A DNA stretch of 64,000 nt from Acinetobacter sp. UBA3106 (GTDB taxonomy: Bacteria; Pseudomonadota; Gammaproteobacteria; Pseudomonadales; Moraxellaceae), in assembly GCA_002365595.1 (NCBI GenBank), contig DFAM01000018.1, positions 81,253 to 145,252 on the forward strand, read 5' to 3'. Under the pieces are notes generated by a model. The model was not told the DNA's origin. It saw nothing but the letters and a program-made list of their open reading frames with translations, and searched no databases. The translations under genes were made by a program, and so were the position numbers. Below, piece by piece: positions 8,922 through 17,142 of the stretch; the first letter of the stretch is position 1, and every line of letters begins with the position of its first letter.

Positions 8922-9869
8922 ATGACCAATAGCAACTATACAGAGCTTTCCAATTCGGACGATTGTGAAAAATACGTAAATCAGTTTATCCAGGAATTTC
9001 CTTTGCGTAGTGCTGAAATTGGACAGGGCACCGTGATCAAGCGTGCCTTGCCAAGTCGGCATAAGCGTTTAATTGGGGCGTGGTGCTTTCTGGATCATGC
9101 CGGTCCCGTGGTTTTTCCTCAAGGCGATGGTCTGGATGTTGGTCCGCATCCGCATATTGGTTTGCAGACTTTTACCTGGATGATTGAAGGCACCATGATG
9201 CATACCGACAGTCTGGGGACAAAGCAACTGATTCGTCCCAAACAGGTCAATTTAATGACTGCAGGTTATGGGATTTCACATACTGAGGTGGCACCGGAAA
9301 GTGAAACCCATATGCATGCTGCCCAGCTCTGGATTGCTTTGCCGGATGACAAGATCAATATGGCGCCGCGCTTCGATCATTATCCGGAACTTCCTGTAGT
9401 GGAAAGAGATCAGGTTGAATTCACCGTATTGGTAGGGGAATTCTTACAGACCCAGTCACCGGTTGCGGTGCATAGCGAATTGCTGGGTGTGGATTTAACT
9501 GCACTGGAATCCACCACCACTCGAATTCAATTGAATCCAAAATTTGAATATGGTTTTATGGCACTCGAGGGTGTTGCTGAAGTCAATGGACATGAACTGA
9601 CGGAAGACAACATGGTGGTGCTGGAGCTAGGCATGACTGAAATTGACATCCGCTTGCATAAAGGCAGCCGCGTTTTATTGTTGGGTGGGGAACCCTTCGA
9701 GTCACCAATATTACTGTGGTGGAACTTTGTCGGGCGGACTCAGGAAGAACTTTGCCAAGCCCGTGACCACTGGATTAATCAGGACCAGCGTTTTGGTACC
9801 ATTCCTGACTATCCTGGCCCCCGTCTGGAAGCACCCGCATTCCCCGATAAAATGCGTGCTTCAAAATAA
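8922..9869 (+). CDS. Pirin family protein (cupin)
   Basis: About 315 residues from ATG 8922, which has AGGATA placed as a ribosome site; upstream in-frame ATGs at 8862 and 8907 are less well placed. The pirin metal site is visible as GPHPHIGLQTFTW and GISHTEVAPE (three His and one Glu), followed by AQLWIALP. Pirins are bicupin iron proteins, some with quercetinase activity and some acting as redox-dependent regulators. The next gene, an OsmC-type protein, starts 26 bases later, which suggests a joint role in oxidative or electrophile stress. Confidence 0.92.
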   Translation: MTNSNYTELSNSDDCEKYVNQFIQEFPLRSAEIGQGTVIKRALPSRHKRLIGAWCFLDHAGPVVFPQGDGLDVGPHPHIGLQTFTWMIEGTMMHTDSLGTKQLIRPKQVNLMTAGYGISHTEVAPESETHMHAAQLWIALPDDKINMAPRFDHYPELPVVERDQVEFTVLVGEFLQTQSPVAVHSELLGVDLTALESTTTRIQLNPKFEYGFMALEGVAEVNGHELTEDNMVVLELGMTEIDIRLHKGSRVLLLGGEPFESPILLWWNFVGRTQEELCQARDHWINQDQRFGTIPDYPGPRLEAPAFPDKMRASK

Positions 9870-9894
9870 CGATAAAATTCAGGATTTTGTGAAT

Positions 9895-10293
9895 ATGGCA
9901 ATTATTGCAAATGCAGAAGTACAAAGCCTGGCTGAACCCTGGTCAGGCGAAGTGAAAAGCGGAAAACACCAGTTAATTACCGATAAACCCGAATCCTTTG
10001 GCGGGCAGGATCAAGGTCCTGCACCTTATGATTGGATTTGTTCAGGACTGATTTCTTGCACCATGATTACCTTGCGTATGTATGCCCGTCATAAAGGCAT
10101 AGAGCTCGGTCAGTTTTCAGTAGAAGCCGATTTTAATGCCAATAAGGAAGGCAAAGAATGGATCGAGCGGCGCTTGTCTTTTGCTCAGCCCTTATCAGAT
10201 GAGCTACAGCAAAAAGTTTTAGACATCAGCAGTAAAACACCAGTCACCAAAACACTGTTACGCAGTCTGGACATTAACACGGTTCTGCTTTAA
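9895..10293 (+). CDS. OsmC/Ohr family protein, one catalytic Cys missing
   Basis: 132 residues from ATG 9895. The frame is also open upstream across the end of the pirin gene, but that part is not OsmC-like. The central helix ICSGLISCTMITLRMYARHKG carries the first conserved Cys of the family. The second catalytic position, usually in a KCPVHKTL-type motif, reads KTPVTKTL, with Thr for Cys. OsmC proteins reduce organic hydroperoxides through a Cys pair, so this member may have another activity; a KTPV subfamily exists. It probably shares a transcript with the pirin gene. Confidence 0.88.
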   Translation: MAIIANAEVQSLAEPWSGEVKSGKHQLITDKPESFGGQDQGPAPYDWICSGLISCTMITLRMYARHKGIELGQFSVEADFNANKEGKEWIERRLSFAQPLSDELQQKVLDISSKTPVTKTLLRSLDINTVLL

Positions 10294-10392
10294 ATACGTG
10301 ACCCGATACACCTGAGATTGTGGGCAAAGCAGAATGTCATTTTTTAACATGACCGGTCATAAGCAAAATATAAAAATAGGGATCAACAGATA

Positions 10393-11040
10393 ATGATTAC
10401 ACTTCACCATTTAGATCAATCGCGTTCTTTTAGAATTTTATGGGCCTTGGAAGAGCTGGCGCAAGATTACCAGGTCAAATTTTATAAACGTCTGCCTACA
10501 ATGGCTGCACCGCCTGAATTAAAACTGGTTCATCCTTTGGCTAAAGCACCCATCTTGACCGATGAAGACCAGACTATTGTTGAATCGGCTGTGATTTTGC
10601 AACATCTGCAGGAAAGCTATGATACAGCGCAGAAATTTAAACCGACGGCCAAAAAAGATCAGCAACAATACCGCTACTGGATGCACTATGCCGAAGGTTC
10701 ATTAATGCCTTTATTGGTGATGCAACTGGTGATGAGCAATGTGCCCAAAAATGTGCCTTGGCTGATTAAGCCGGTCGCACACAAAATTACGGCCGGGGTG
10801 AAGGCAGGATTTATTCATCCGCGCTTAAAAGACCATATTGCTTACCTGGAAGATTACTTATCCAAACATGAGTATTTTGCCGGGTCATTTTCTTTTGCTG
10901 ATATTCAGATGTGGTTTCCGCTCGATGCCATTCAGTCCAGAACCTCAGGTTCATATCCGAATATCGCCAAATATCTGAAACGCCTTGAGGAACGTCCTGC
11001 TTTTCAGCGAGCCAAGTTTAAGGAACAAAACCTGGCTTAA
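10393..11040 (+). CDS. Glutathione S-transferase
   Basis: A 215-residue cytosolic GST. The N-terminal thioredoxin fold has SRSFRILWALEEL at the usual active-site helix, the cis-Pro loop KAPILTDEDQ and the glutathione-contacting VESAVILQHLQE. The C-terminal helical domain has FSFADIQMWFPLDA, matching the conserved (S/T)xAD helix cap. The physiological substrate is unknown. The stop codon lies inside a hairpin (CCTGGCT with AGCCAGG, 11031-11050) that may protect the 3' end or terminate transcription against phoR, which is convergent. Confidence 0.9.
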   Translation: MITLHHLDQSRSFRILWALEELAQDYQVKFYKRLPTMAAPPELKLVHPLAKAPILTDEDQTIVESAVILQHLQESYDTAQKFKPTAKKDQQQYRYWMHYAEGSLMPLLVMQLVMSNVPKNVPWLIKPVAHKITAGVKAGFIHPRLKDHIAYLEDYLSKHEYFAGSFSFADIQMWFPLDAIQSRTSGSYPNIAKYLKRLEERPAFQRAKFKEQNLA

Positions 11041-11085
11041 TCCAGCCAGGTAGATGGGTGAAAATGAGGCTGAACCGGGGAGTGT

Positions 11086-12444
11086 TTAGTTTGGTTTGTA
11101 CAGGCGTTCTTTCGGGAAAATCACTTTAAAGGTCGAGCCTTCATTTTCTTTGGATTCAATTTCCAAATGTGCGCCGTGCTGCATCAACACATGTTTGACA
11201 ATAGCCAGACCTAAGCCGGTTCCTCCGGTTTGACGGCTGCGCGCGCTATCTACCCGATAGAAACGTTCGGTTAAGCGCGGCAAATGTTTGGGGTCAATCC
11301 CGATCCCGGTATCTTCAACGGTAAAGATGCCGTGTTCACCATCATCATGCCAACCCATGGTGATGGTGCCGCCTTTAGGCGTGTATTTAATGGCATTGGT
11401 GATCAGGTTGCTAAAGGCACTGGCCAGTTCCATATCCGAACCAATCAGGTCGCAATGACTGTCGATATCCAGATTCAAGGTATGGTGATAGTCCACGTTA
11501 TAAGCCTGTGCATCATCAAACAGCTGGTTCATCAGGCTTGGCATTTCAATAATCTGGTTTTTAGCAATTTTTTTGTCATTTTCCAGGCGTGACAACAGCA
11601 ATAAATCATTCACCAGGGCATTCATGCGTTTGGTTTGCGCCTGCATCTGATCAAAGGCACGTTTCCAGCGCGGATTTAAATCTTCCTGATCGGTAAAGGT
11701 TTCAATATAACCACTGAGTACCGTAAGTGGTGTGCGTAATTCATGGGAAATGTTGTCGACAAAGTCCTTACGCATTTGTTCTAGGTTATGCATCCGAGTG
11801 ACATCATAAGCCACCAGCAGCCGGCTTTCGCCCCCAAAACGGGTCATTTTGACTTGTACATAATGGTCTTCAAAGGCGGAAGATTTCATTTTCAGACCAT
11901 CAGGTGCCTGATCAATATTGTTGAAATATTCAATAAAATTCGGCTGACGAAGCAGGGTTAAAATATTGCGACCACGGTCTAGCGGTTGAATACCGAGTAA
12001 TTTTTCTGCAGCCGGATTCCACCATTCAATCTGATGCAGTTCATCAATCAGCACCACTGCTTCAGCCAGCGCCACCAGTGACGATTGCGCGCGATCAATC
12101 AAGCCAACCATTTCCGCCTGTACAATACGTTCCTGACGCTGGGAACGGTAGACGTTGAACAGTAAGGCCCCCCAGATGCCATCCAGATTGGGTGGAACAT
12201 CATAAGGACGATTGGAAATCCATTCATTGACCAAATACAGTGAACGTAATTGCAGAATAAAAAATGTTGCGAAGGCAATGAGGATAAAAACCCAGAAATA
12301 CCCGATCCCTAAGCCAATTAAACCTGCAATGAGCAGTAAAAAGGCCAGCAGACGTAAATCTTGTTTGGCAAAAGTCCATAAACTGCTGTAACGGAATCGT
12401 TTATGTTCTCGTGCAAGTTCAGGGATGGGGTAGGGTTCATACAT
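11086..12444 (-). CDS. phoR: Phosphate regulon sensor histidine kinase PhoR
   Basis: A 452-residue kinase. Two adjacent membrane helices (about residues 30-68) have no large periplasmic loop, as in PhoR. A PAS segment with VVLIDELHQIEWWNPAAEKLLG follows. The HisKA box NISHELRTPLTVLSGY has the phospho-accepting His near residue 234. The ATPase domain shows the N box NLITNAIKYTPKGG, EDTGIGI and GTGLGLAIVKH. It senses phosphate through the Pst/PhoU system, which is not in this window. The gene begins 25 bases after phoB. Confidence 0.95.
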   Translation of the reverse strand: MYEPYPIPELAREHKRFRYSSLWTFAKQDLRLLAFLLLIAGLIGLGIGYFWVFILIAFATFFILQLRSLYLVNEWISNRPYDVPPNLDGIWGALLFNVYRSQRQERIVQAEMVGLIDRAQSSLVALAEAVVLIDELHQIEWWNPAAEKLLGIQPLDRGRNILTLLRQPNFIEYFNNIDQAPDGLKMKSSAFEDHYVQVKMTRFGGESRLLVAYDVTRMHNLEQMRKDFVDNISHELRTPLTVLSGYIETFTDQEDLNPRWKRAFDQMQAQTKRMNALVNDLLLLSRLENDKKIAKNQIIEMPSLMNQLFDDAQAYNVDYHHTLNLDIDSHCDLIGSDMELASAFSNLITNAIKYTPKGGTITMGWHDDGEHGIFTVEDTGIGIDPKHLPRLTERFYRVDSARSRQTGGTGLGLAIVKHVLMQHGAHLEIESKENEGSTFKVIFPKERLYKPN

Positions 12445-12469
12445 AAAACACGGTTTACCTAGAAAACGA

Positions 12470-13180
12470 CTAACCTAATGCGACATCTGCGCGGGTAGAA
12501 AAACGATAACCTGTGCCACGAACGGTTTGTACATAGCGGTCTGCACCAAAAGGCTCTAGCACTTTACGCAAACGGCGAATATGTACGTCAATGGTACGGT
12601 CTTCAATGTATACGTTACCACCCCAGACCTGATCCAGCAATTGAGCGCGGGTGTAGGCCCGTTCCGGATGGGTCATGAAGAATGCCAGCAAACGGTATTC
12701 AGTTGGTCCCATTTCTAAAATATTTTGACCATGACTGACGCGCTGACTGACCGGATCCAGTATCAGGCCATTGGCATCAATAGTTTTTTCGCCACTCAAG
12801 GCATTGGCACGGCGTAATACGGCCTTAATACGTGAAACCAGTTCCCGAGTAGAAAAAGGCTTGGTCATATAGTCGTCAGCACCGGCATCCAGACCTTGAA
12901 CTTTATGGTCTTCCTCACCGCGAGCCGTCAACATAATGACTGGAATTTCGGACAGGGTTTCATCGCGTTTCAAGCGGCGGCACAAATCGACCCCACTTAC
13001 GCCACCCGGTAACATCCAATCCAATAAAATAAGCGCAGGACGTTGATCCACAATCATCTGGTGAGCCTGTTTTGCATCTTCGGCCTGTAAGCATTGAAAG
13101 CCTGCCATGTCTAAAGATGTATGGATCATCTCTCGAATGGGAAGTTCGTCATCGACGATTAATATATAGTCATCTTTCAC
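12470..13180 (-). CDS. phoB: Phosphate regulon response regulator PhoB
   Basis: A 236-residue OmpR/PhoB regulator. The receiver has VDDE near residues 9-12, the phospho-acceptor Asp54 in [10 protein letters not shown] and Lys in MTKPFS. The C-terminal winged helix shows the [31 protein letters not shown] pattern, with GTGYRF at the end. Phosphorylated by PhoR, it activates the Pho regulon at low phosphate. The gene is upstream of phoR with candidate PHO half-sites in front, which suggests autoregulation. Confidence 0.96.
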   Translation of the reverse strand: MKDDYILIVDDELPIREMIHTSLDMAGFQCLQAEDAKQAHQMIVDQRPALILLDWMLPGGVSGVDLCRRLKRDETLSEIPVIMLTARGEEDHKVQGLDAGADDYMTKPFSTRELVSRIKAVLRRANALSGEKTIDANGLILDPVSQRVSHGQNILEMGPTEYRLLAFFMTHPERAYTRAQLLDQVWGGNVYIEDRTIDVHIRRLRKVLEPFGADRYVQTVRGTGYRFSTRADVALG

Positions 13181-13225
13181 AACGCAATATCCTATTTGAT
13201 GTTAACGGTGAACCGTTTTTTATTT

Positions 13226-13260
13226 ATGACAGGCTTATTACAAAGATTAATTATGACAGT
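13226..13260 (-). promoter_or_regulatory. Candidate PhoB-binding half-sites before phoB
   Basis: The minus strand carries two exact CTGTCAT half-sites (13259-13253 and 13232-13226), 27 bases apart, about 46 bases before the phoB start. A degenerate CTTTGTAAT lies between them. Classical PHO boxes use 11-base spacing, so the arrangement is unusual but the repeats fit autoregulation. Confidence 0.5.
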
Positions 13261-13398
13261 ATCATTGCAAAAGAGGTTGCTCTGGCGAATTTCGCAAAAA
13301 ATTGTGACAATTTTTATACTGCAACATAAACAATTTAAGAAAAATCAGTGATCTAAATTTAATGAATTCAAGGCATTGTATAGGTTTTAAGTTTTAAA

Positions 13399-14109
13399 TC
13401 AGGAAGAACTTTCTTTTTTCAATATTTTTTCTTTTTCTGAAAAAGTATCCAGCAAAGACAGAAAAACAATACTGCAAGATGACAAAACCTCTTGCATTGA
13501 TTGCTTAAAGCCACTGACCACCCAGCGAATGGCAATTTGTGTAACATAACCATTCAGTCCGGTTGCGACGAGTGAAATTTCCCGTTCAGAACGGTCAATA
13601 TGCGGCATCATTAACATGACAAAGGCATGAATCATGCGGTCAAAACGTAACATGGTTTCATGAATGGTGGCCTGATTATGCAGCTCTTGAACCAGCATGG
13701 CATCGATATAAATAATTCGGGCCATACCCGGATTATCTTTTAAGGTAGTGAGCAGAGCAGTTAAACCGGCTTCGATCATTTTCCGCGGATCAGTCGAGGC
13801 CTGCATGATCGCCTGCATGACATTATGCTGCAATTGATCAATCAATTTTAAGAAGATGGTTTGAAACAGTTCATCACTTTTCTTAAAAGATTCATAGAAA
13901 TAACGTTCAGTAAGTTTGGCTTCATTACAAATGTCTTTCACCGTCACTGCAAAAAAACCCTGTGAGCCATACGCTTCTATCCCGGCTTCAATCAGCTTTT
14001 CCCGACGTGCCTGTTTACGTTCAGTTAAAGACAGGCCTTTAAATTGACGTTCTTTGCTTTTTAACGGCTTATTTTGTTGTTGTTCAAGATTTTGCTGTGG
14101 TTCAGTCAT
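13399..14109 (-). CDS. TetR family transcriptional regulator
   Basis: A 236-residue regulator. After a polar Gln-rich leader the helix-turn-helix runs from about residue 30 to 75: RREKLIEAGIEAYGSQGFFAVTVKDICNEAKLTERYFYESF. The rest is the helical ligand-binding and dimer domain with no recognisable ligand motif. It is divergent from the SDR gene at 14341, and the gap holds a perfect palindrome overlapping the SDR promoter. I infer that it represses the SDR gene and perhaps itself. Confidence 0.88.
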   Translation of the reverse strand: MTEPQQNLEQQQNKPLKSKERQFKGLSLTERKQARREKLIEAGIEAYGSQGFFAVTVKDICNEAKLTERYFYESFKKSDELFQTIFLKLIDQLQHNVMQAIMQASTDPRKMIEAGLTALLTTLKDNPGMARIIYIDAMLVQELHNQATIHETMLRFDRMIHAFVMLMMPHIDRSEREISLVATGLNGYVTQIAIRWVVSGFKQSMQEVLSSCSIVFLSLLDTFSEKEKILKKESSS

Positions 14110-14226
14110 AAAGGTGATGTGCCAAATGAAATCGAGATTTTGAGCTATGTTAACAAGAATTTGTCTGTAGACCTATGCTGTAAATAGATGAATGGTCTTT
14201 GATTTTAGCATTGGTCATATATTATA

Positions 14227-14255
14227 TTGACAATGATTATTGTCAAAATTATATT
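14227..14255 (+). promoter_or_regulatory. Promoter and palindromic operator for the SDR gene
   Basis: TTGACA (14227-14232) and TATATT (14250-14255) are spaced 17 bases apart. TTGACAAT and ATTGTCAA form an 8+8 perfect inverted repeat around GATT (14227-14246) that covers the -35 box and part of the spacer. A repressor bound here would block transcription. The TetR neighbour is the first candidate; Fur is an alternative because GACAATGATTATTGTC is Fur-like. Confidence 0.6.
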
Positions 14256-14340
14256 GGATGAATGAACTGCACCTCAACGCAGCAGAAAAACAATCGAGAT
14301 GTTTAGGCGAATGAGGCAGAAAACTGAATAAGGATGGGTC

Positions 14341-15180
14341 ATGAAAAATTTTAAAAATAAGGTCGCAGCAATTACCGGCGCGGGCTCGGGTATTGGTCAG
14401 CAATTGGCGGTACTTTTAGCGAAACAGGGCTGTCATTTATCCTTAAGTGATGTGAATGAACAGGGTTTGGCAAACACGGTTGAACTGGTCAAAGACAGTC
14501 ACGTCCGTGTAACGACGAAAAAAGTCAATGTGGCCAAACTTGAAGAGGTACGCGACTGGGCTGCTGAAACCGTGAAGGATCATGGCTCAGTCAACATGAT
14601 TTTTAACAATGCCGGTGTGGCATTGGGTTCAACCGTAGAAGGCGCTTCTTACGAAGAACTGGAATGGATTGTGAATATTAATTTTTGGGGCGTGGTCTAT
14701 GGCACCAAAGAGTTTTTGCCTTTAATCAAGAAATCGGGTGAAGGGCATATTATCAATATTTCCAGCCTGTTTGGTTTAACCGCACAGCCGACCCAGTCTG
14801 CTTATAACGCGACCAAATTTGCGGTACGTGGTTTTACTGAATCCTTACGTCAGGAACTGGACATGGAAAACTGTGGCGTGAGTGCACTCTGTGTACACCC
14901 GGGCGGTATTCGTACCAATATTGCCAATGCGGCAAAAATGAATGACAGCATTCGAACCCTAGGCATGCATCCGGAAAAATCCGCTAAATCTTTTAATAAA
15001 TTATTACGTTGCCCACCTGAAGAAGCTGCCCGTCAAATCATTGAAGCGGTACAAAAAGACAAGCGCCGTTTACTCATCGGTAATGATGCCAAAACCCTGG
15101 ATTTAATCCAGCGTATTTTGCCGACCGGTTATCAGCGTATTACCGCATTCGCGACCAAATTAAGCAATAAAGGCAAATAA
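14341..15180 (+). CDS. Short-chain dehydrogenase/reductase
   Basis: A 279-residue classical SDR. It has the cofactor motif TGAGSGIGQ near residue 14, NNAG, the catalytic Ser in INISSLFG and YNATK as the Tyr-Lys pair, followed by the HPGG(I)RTN loop. The acidic residue after the second strand (LSDVNEQG) favours NAD over NADP. The extension to 279 residues with a C-terminal RILPTGYQRI segment resembles the lipid-type SDRs common in Acinetobacter; the substrate is unknown. Ribosome site AAGGA; divergent from a TetR gene. Confidence 0.9.
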   Translation: MKNFKNKVAAITGAGSGIGQQLAVLLAKQGCHLSLSDVNEQGLANTVELVKDSHVRVTTKKVNVAKLEEVRDWAAETVKDHGSVNMIFNNAGVALGSTVEGASYEELEWIVNINFWGVVYGTKEFLPLIKKSGEGHIINISSLFGLTAQPTQSAYNATKFAVRGFTESLRQELDMENCGVSALCVHPGGIRTNIANAAKMNDSIRTLGMHPEKSAKSFNKLLRCPPEEAARQIIEAVQKDKRRLLIGNDAKTLDLIQRILPTGYQRITAFATKLSNKGK

Positions 15181-15201
15181 TTTGCTGAAAATTATCCCTT
15201 T

Positions 15202-15230
15202 AAAAAGCCCGCAAATTGCGGGTTTTTTTA
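15202..15230 (+). terminator. Terminator after the SDR gene
   Basis: AAAAAGCCCGCAA and TTGCGGGTTTTTTT form a G/C-rich stem with a T tract 22 bases after the SDR stop. The remainder of the 15181-15532 gap is AT-rich and contains the sigma-54 promoter described next. Confidence 0.85.
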
Positions 15231-15476
15231 TGCTTAAAAATTGGAATATTGTGAGATCTAAAAAATGATTTTTACTTAAGTTTCAGTGCCTAAATTGAAA
15301 GGGGAACAGACATTTAAAAAAGCAGAGCTATATCCAAAAATAAGAAATAAAAATAAAAAAACCAGCTGAATTTAAATAAGCAAGTGTTGAAAGATCAACA
15401 CGGATATCGCGTTAAAACCAACATAGTAAGTAGGAATAAAATTAATAAGTTTATATAAAACAATAATTTAAATTGT

Positions 15477-15492
15477 TGGCATGGTTGTTGCC
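15477..15492 (+). promoter_or_regulatory. Sigma-54 (-24/-12) promoter of the amidohydrolase operon
   Basis: TGGCATGGTTGTTGCC fits the sigma-54 consensus TGGCAYR-N4-TTGCW in every defined position but the last. The GG (15478-15479) and GC (15490-15491) are spaced correctly. Transcription would start near 15503, giving a leader of about 30 bases before ATG 15533. It implies control by an AAA+ activator, and one is encoded at 25576-26673. Confidence 0.8.
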
Positions 15493-15532
15493 AAATAAGA
15501 GCTACAGAACAATGAAAATTAGAGGCATAGCC

Positions 15533-17044
15533 ATGACCCGTTTACACGATTTAAAAGCCCGACATTCCCGTTCAGCGGAAGTCAAAGCGCAGCTGGATTA
15601 TCCGGTGATTGATACCGATATTCATACCAATGAATTCAGTCCATTGCTGGAAGACTATATTGCCCAGTACGGCGGTTCAAAAGTGGTGGATCTGTTCCGT
15701 GAACATTTAAACAGCAATGGTTTAAATGTCCTGGCTGCAGAGTGGTATAAAACCACACCGCAAGAACGCCAGGATAAACGTTTATTCCGTCCGCCTTTCT
15801 GGGCGCTGCCAGCACAGAACTCATATGACCTGGCTACAGTATCTTTACCGTCATTACTCAATGAACGTCTGGAAGAATTGGGAACTGATTATGCAGTGCT
15901 TTATCCAAATATCTCGTTATTTCCGATTAACTCAAGCAATGATGATTTACGCCGTACTTTAACCCGTGCGGTCAATCATTATCATGCCGATATTTATCGT
16001 CCTTATGCCGACCGTTTAACCCCAGTTGCCGCGATTCCCTTACATACCCCTGAAGAAGGCATTGAAGAGCTGGAATATGCGGTCAATACTCTCGGCTTAA
16101 AAACCGCCCTGATTCCGGGTGCAATCCGTCGTCCAGTGAAAGCGATTGCCGACAAATATCCAGATGATCAAGAGCTGCGTCGCTATGTCTATTGGCTGGA
16201 TTTCTTTGGAATTGATAGTGCACACGACTATGACCCGTTTTGGCAGAAGAGTATTGAACTGGGAATCAACCTATCCACCCATTCAGGCAGTCAAAGCTGG
16301 GTGGCACGTAATTCGCCATCGAATTATATGTTCAACCATATTAACCATTTTGCCGATGCCTCTGAAGCTTTGGCCAAAGCGCTGTTTTTTGGTGGTGTGA
16401 CCGAACGTTTCCCACAACTGCGCATTGCGCTATTGGAAGCGGGTGCAGCCTGGGGTGCAAATGTATTGACCCATCTGGTCGACCGTTTTGAAAAGCGTGG
16501 CAATGCGCATGTGCAGCAATATAACCCGGCCAATATCGATCGTCAGTTGATTATTGACTTATATCGTCAGCACGGACAGGAACTGTTTAAAGGCCGTGAA
16601 TATAGTGACGATCAAATCATTGAAAGTGTATTTGGAGTGGCATCAGCATTCCGTTTCCGTGAACAGAAAGCTGAAGATATTAACGATTTTGCTTTGGCTA
16701 AGATCCACAACAAACAAGATATTTTTGATCGCTGGGTGCCGAATTTCTATTTCGGCAACGAAGCCGATGACCGCACCATTGTTGGCGCATTGCATCCACA
16801 GGCAACGCCGTTTAATCAAAAAGTAAATGCTTTATTTTCATCAGATTCAGGTCATTGGGATGTACCCGAACTGACGGAGCCTTTGGCGGAAACCTGGGAT
16901 TTAGTTACAGAGGGGGCAATTACTGAACAGGATTTTAAAGCCTTGGTGTTTGATAATCCTTACCGTTTTTATACCGCAAACAATCCTGATTTCTTTAAAG
17001 GCACGCAAGTGGAACAAAAACTGAAAAAGAAACAGGCCGCATAA
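15533..17044 (+). CDS. Amidohydrolase 2 family metal-dependent hydrolase
   Basis: 503 residues from ATG 15533, preceded by AGAGG; upstream starts overlap the promoter and are rejected. The N-terminal VIDTDIHTNE gives the DxDxH metal motif (Asp27, Asp29, His31). Other conserved parts are NISLFP, LSTHSGSQSW (His) and the LRIALLEAGAAW strand, with SDSGHWDVPE near the end supplying the acidic metal residue. The family includes decarboxylases and hydrolases acting on many small acids. Placed first in a sulfonate-type transport operon, it may process the imported compound, but its substrate is unknown. Confidence 0.88.
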   Translation: MTRLHDLKARHSRSAEVKAQLDYPVIDTDIHTNEFSPLLEDYIAQYGGSKVVDLFREHLNSNGLNVLAAEWYKTTPQERQDKRLFRPPFWALPAQNSYDLATVSLPSLLNERLEELGTDYAVLYPNISLFPINSSNDDLRRTLTRAVNHYHADIYRPYADRLTPVAAIPLHTPEEGIEELEYAVNTLGLKTALIPGAIRRPVKAIADKYPDDQELRRYVYWLDFFGIDSAHDYDPFWQKSIELGINLSTHSGSQSWVARNSPSNYMFNHINHFADASEALAKALFFGGVTERFPQLRIALLEAGAAWGANVLTHLVDRFEKRGNAHVQQYNPANIDRQLIIDLYRQHGQELFKGREYSDDQIIESVFGVASAFRFREQKAEDINDFALAKIHNKQDIFDRWVPNFYFGNEADDRTIVGALHPQATPFNQKVNALFSSDSGHWDVPELTEPLAETWDLVTEGAITEQDFKALVFDNPYRFYTANNPDFFKGTQVEQKLKKKQAA

Positions 17045-17070
17045 CCCGTATTTCCCACGCACTACATTTA

Positions 17071-17099
17071 CCCCCAGGTCCTTGGCTTGGGGTTGGGGG
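17071..17099 (+). other. G/C-rich inverted repeat between amidohydrolase and porin genes
   Basis: CCCCCA (17071-17076) can pair with TGGGGG (17094-17099) or, shifted, with TGGGG (17088-17092). It is the only strongly G/C-rich spot in this part of the operon and has no T tract. It could slow transcription or stabilise the RNA between the two genes. Confidence 0.35.
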
Positions 17100-17142
17100 C
17101 AGCTTTGCGCTTTGGGGCACAAAAAAGAAGTGAAATGAGAGT

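Noticed and set aside
9643..9894. Upstream extension of the OsmC frame inside the pirin gene
   Set aside because: It is a second frame of the pirin coding sequence; OsmC similarity begins at ATG 9895.
13072..13329. Plus-strand frame across the phoB start and promoter
   Set aside because: It is antisense to phoB and covers the PHO half-sites; no coding signal.
15473..15532. TTG start for the amidohydrolase
   Set aside because: It would place the start within the sigma-54 promoter, upstream of the expected transcription start.
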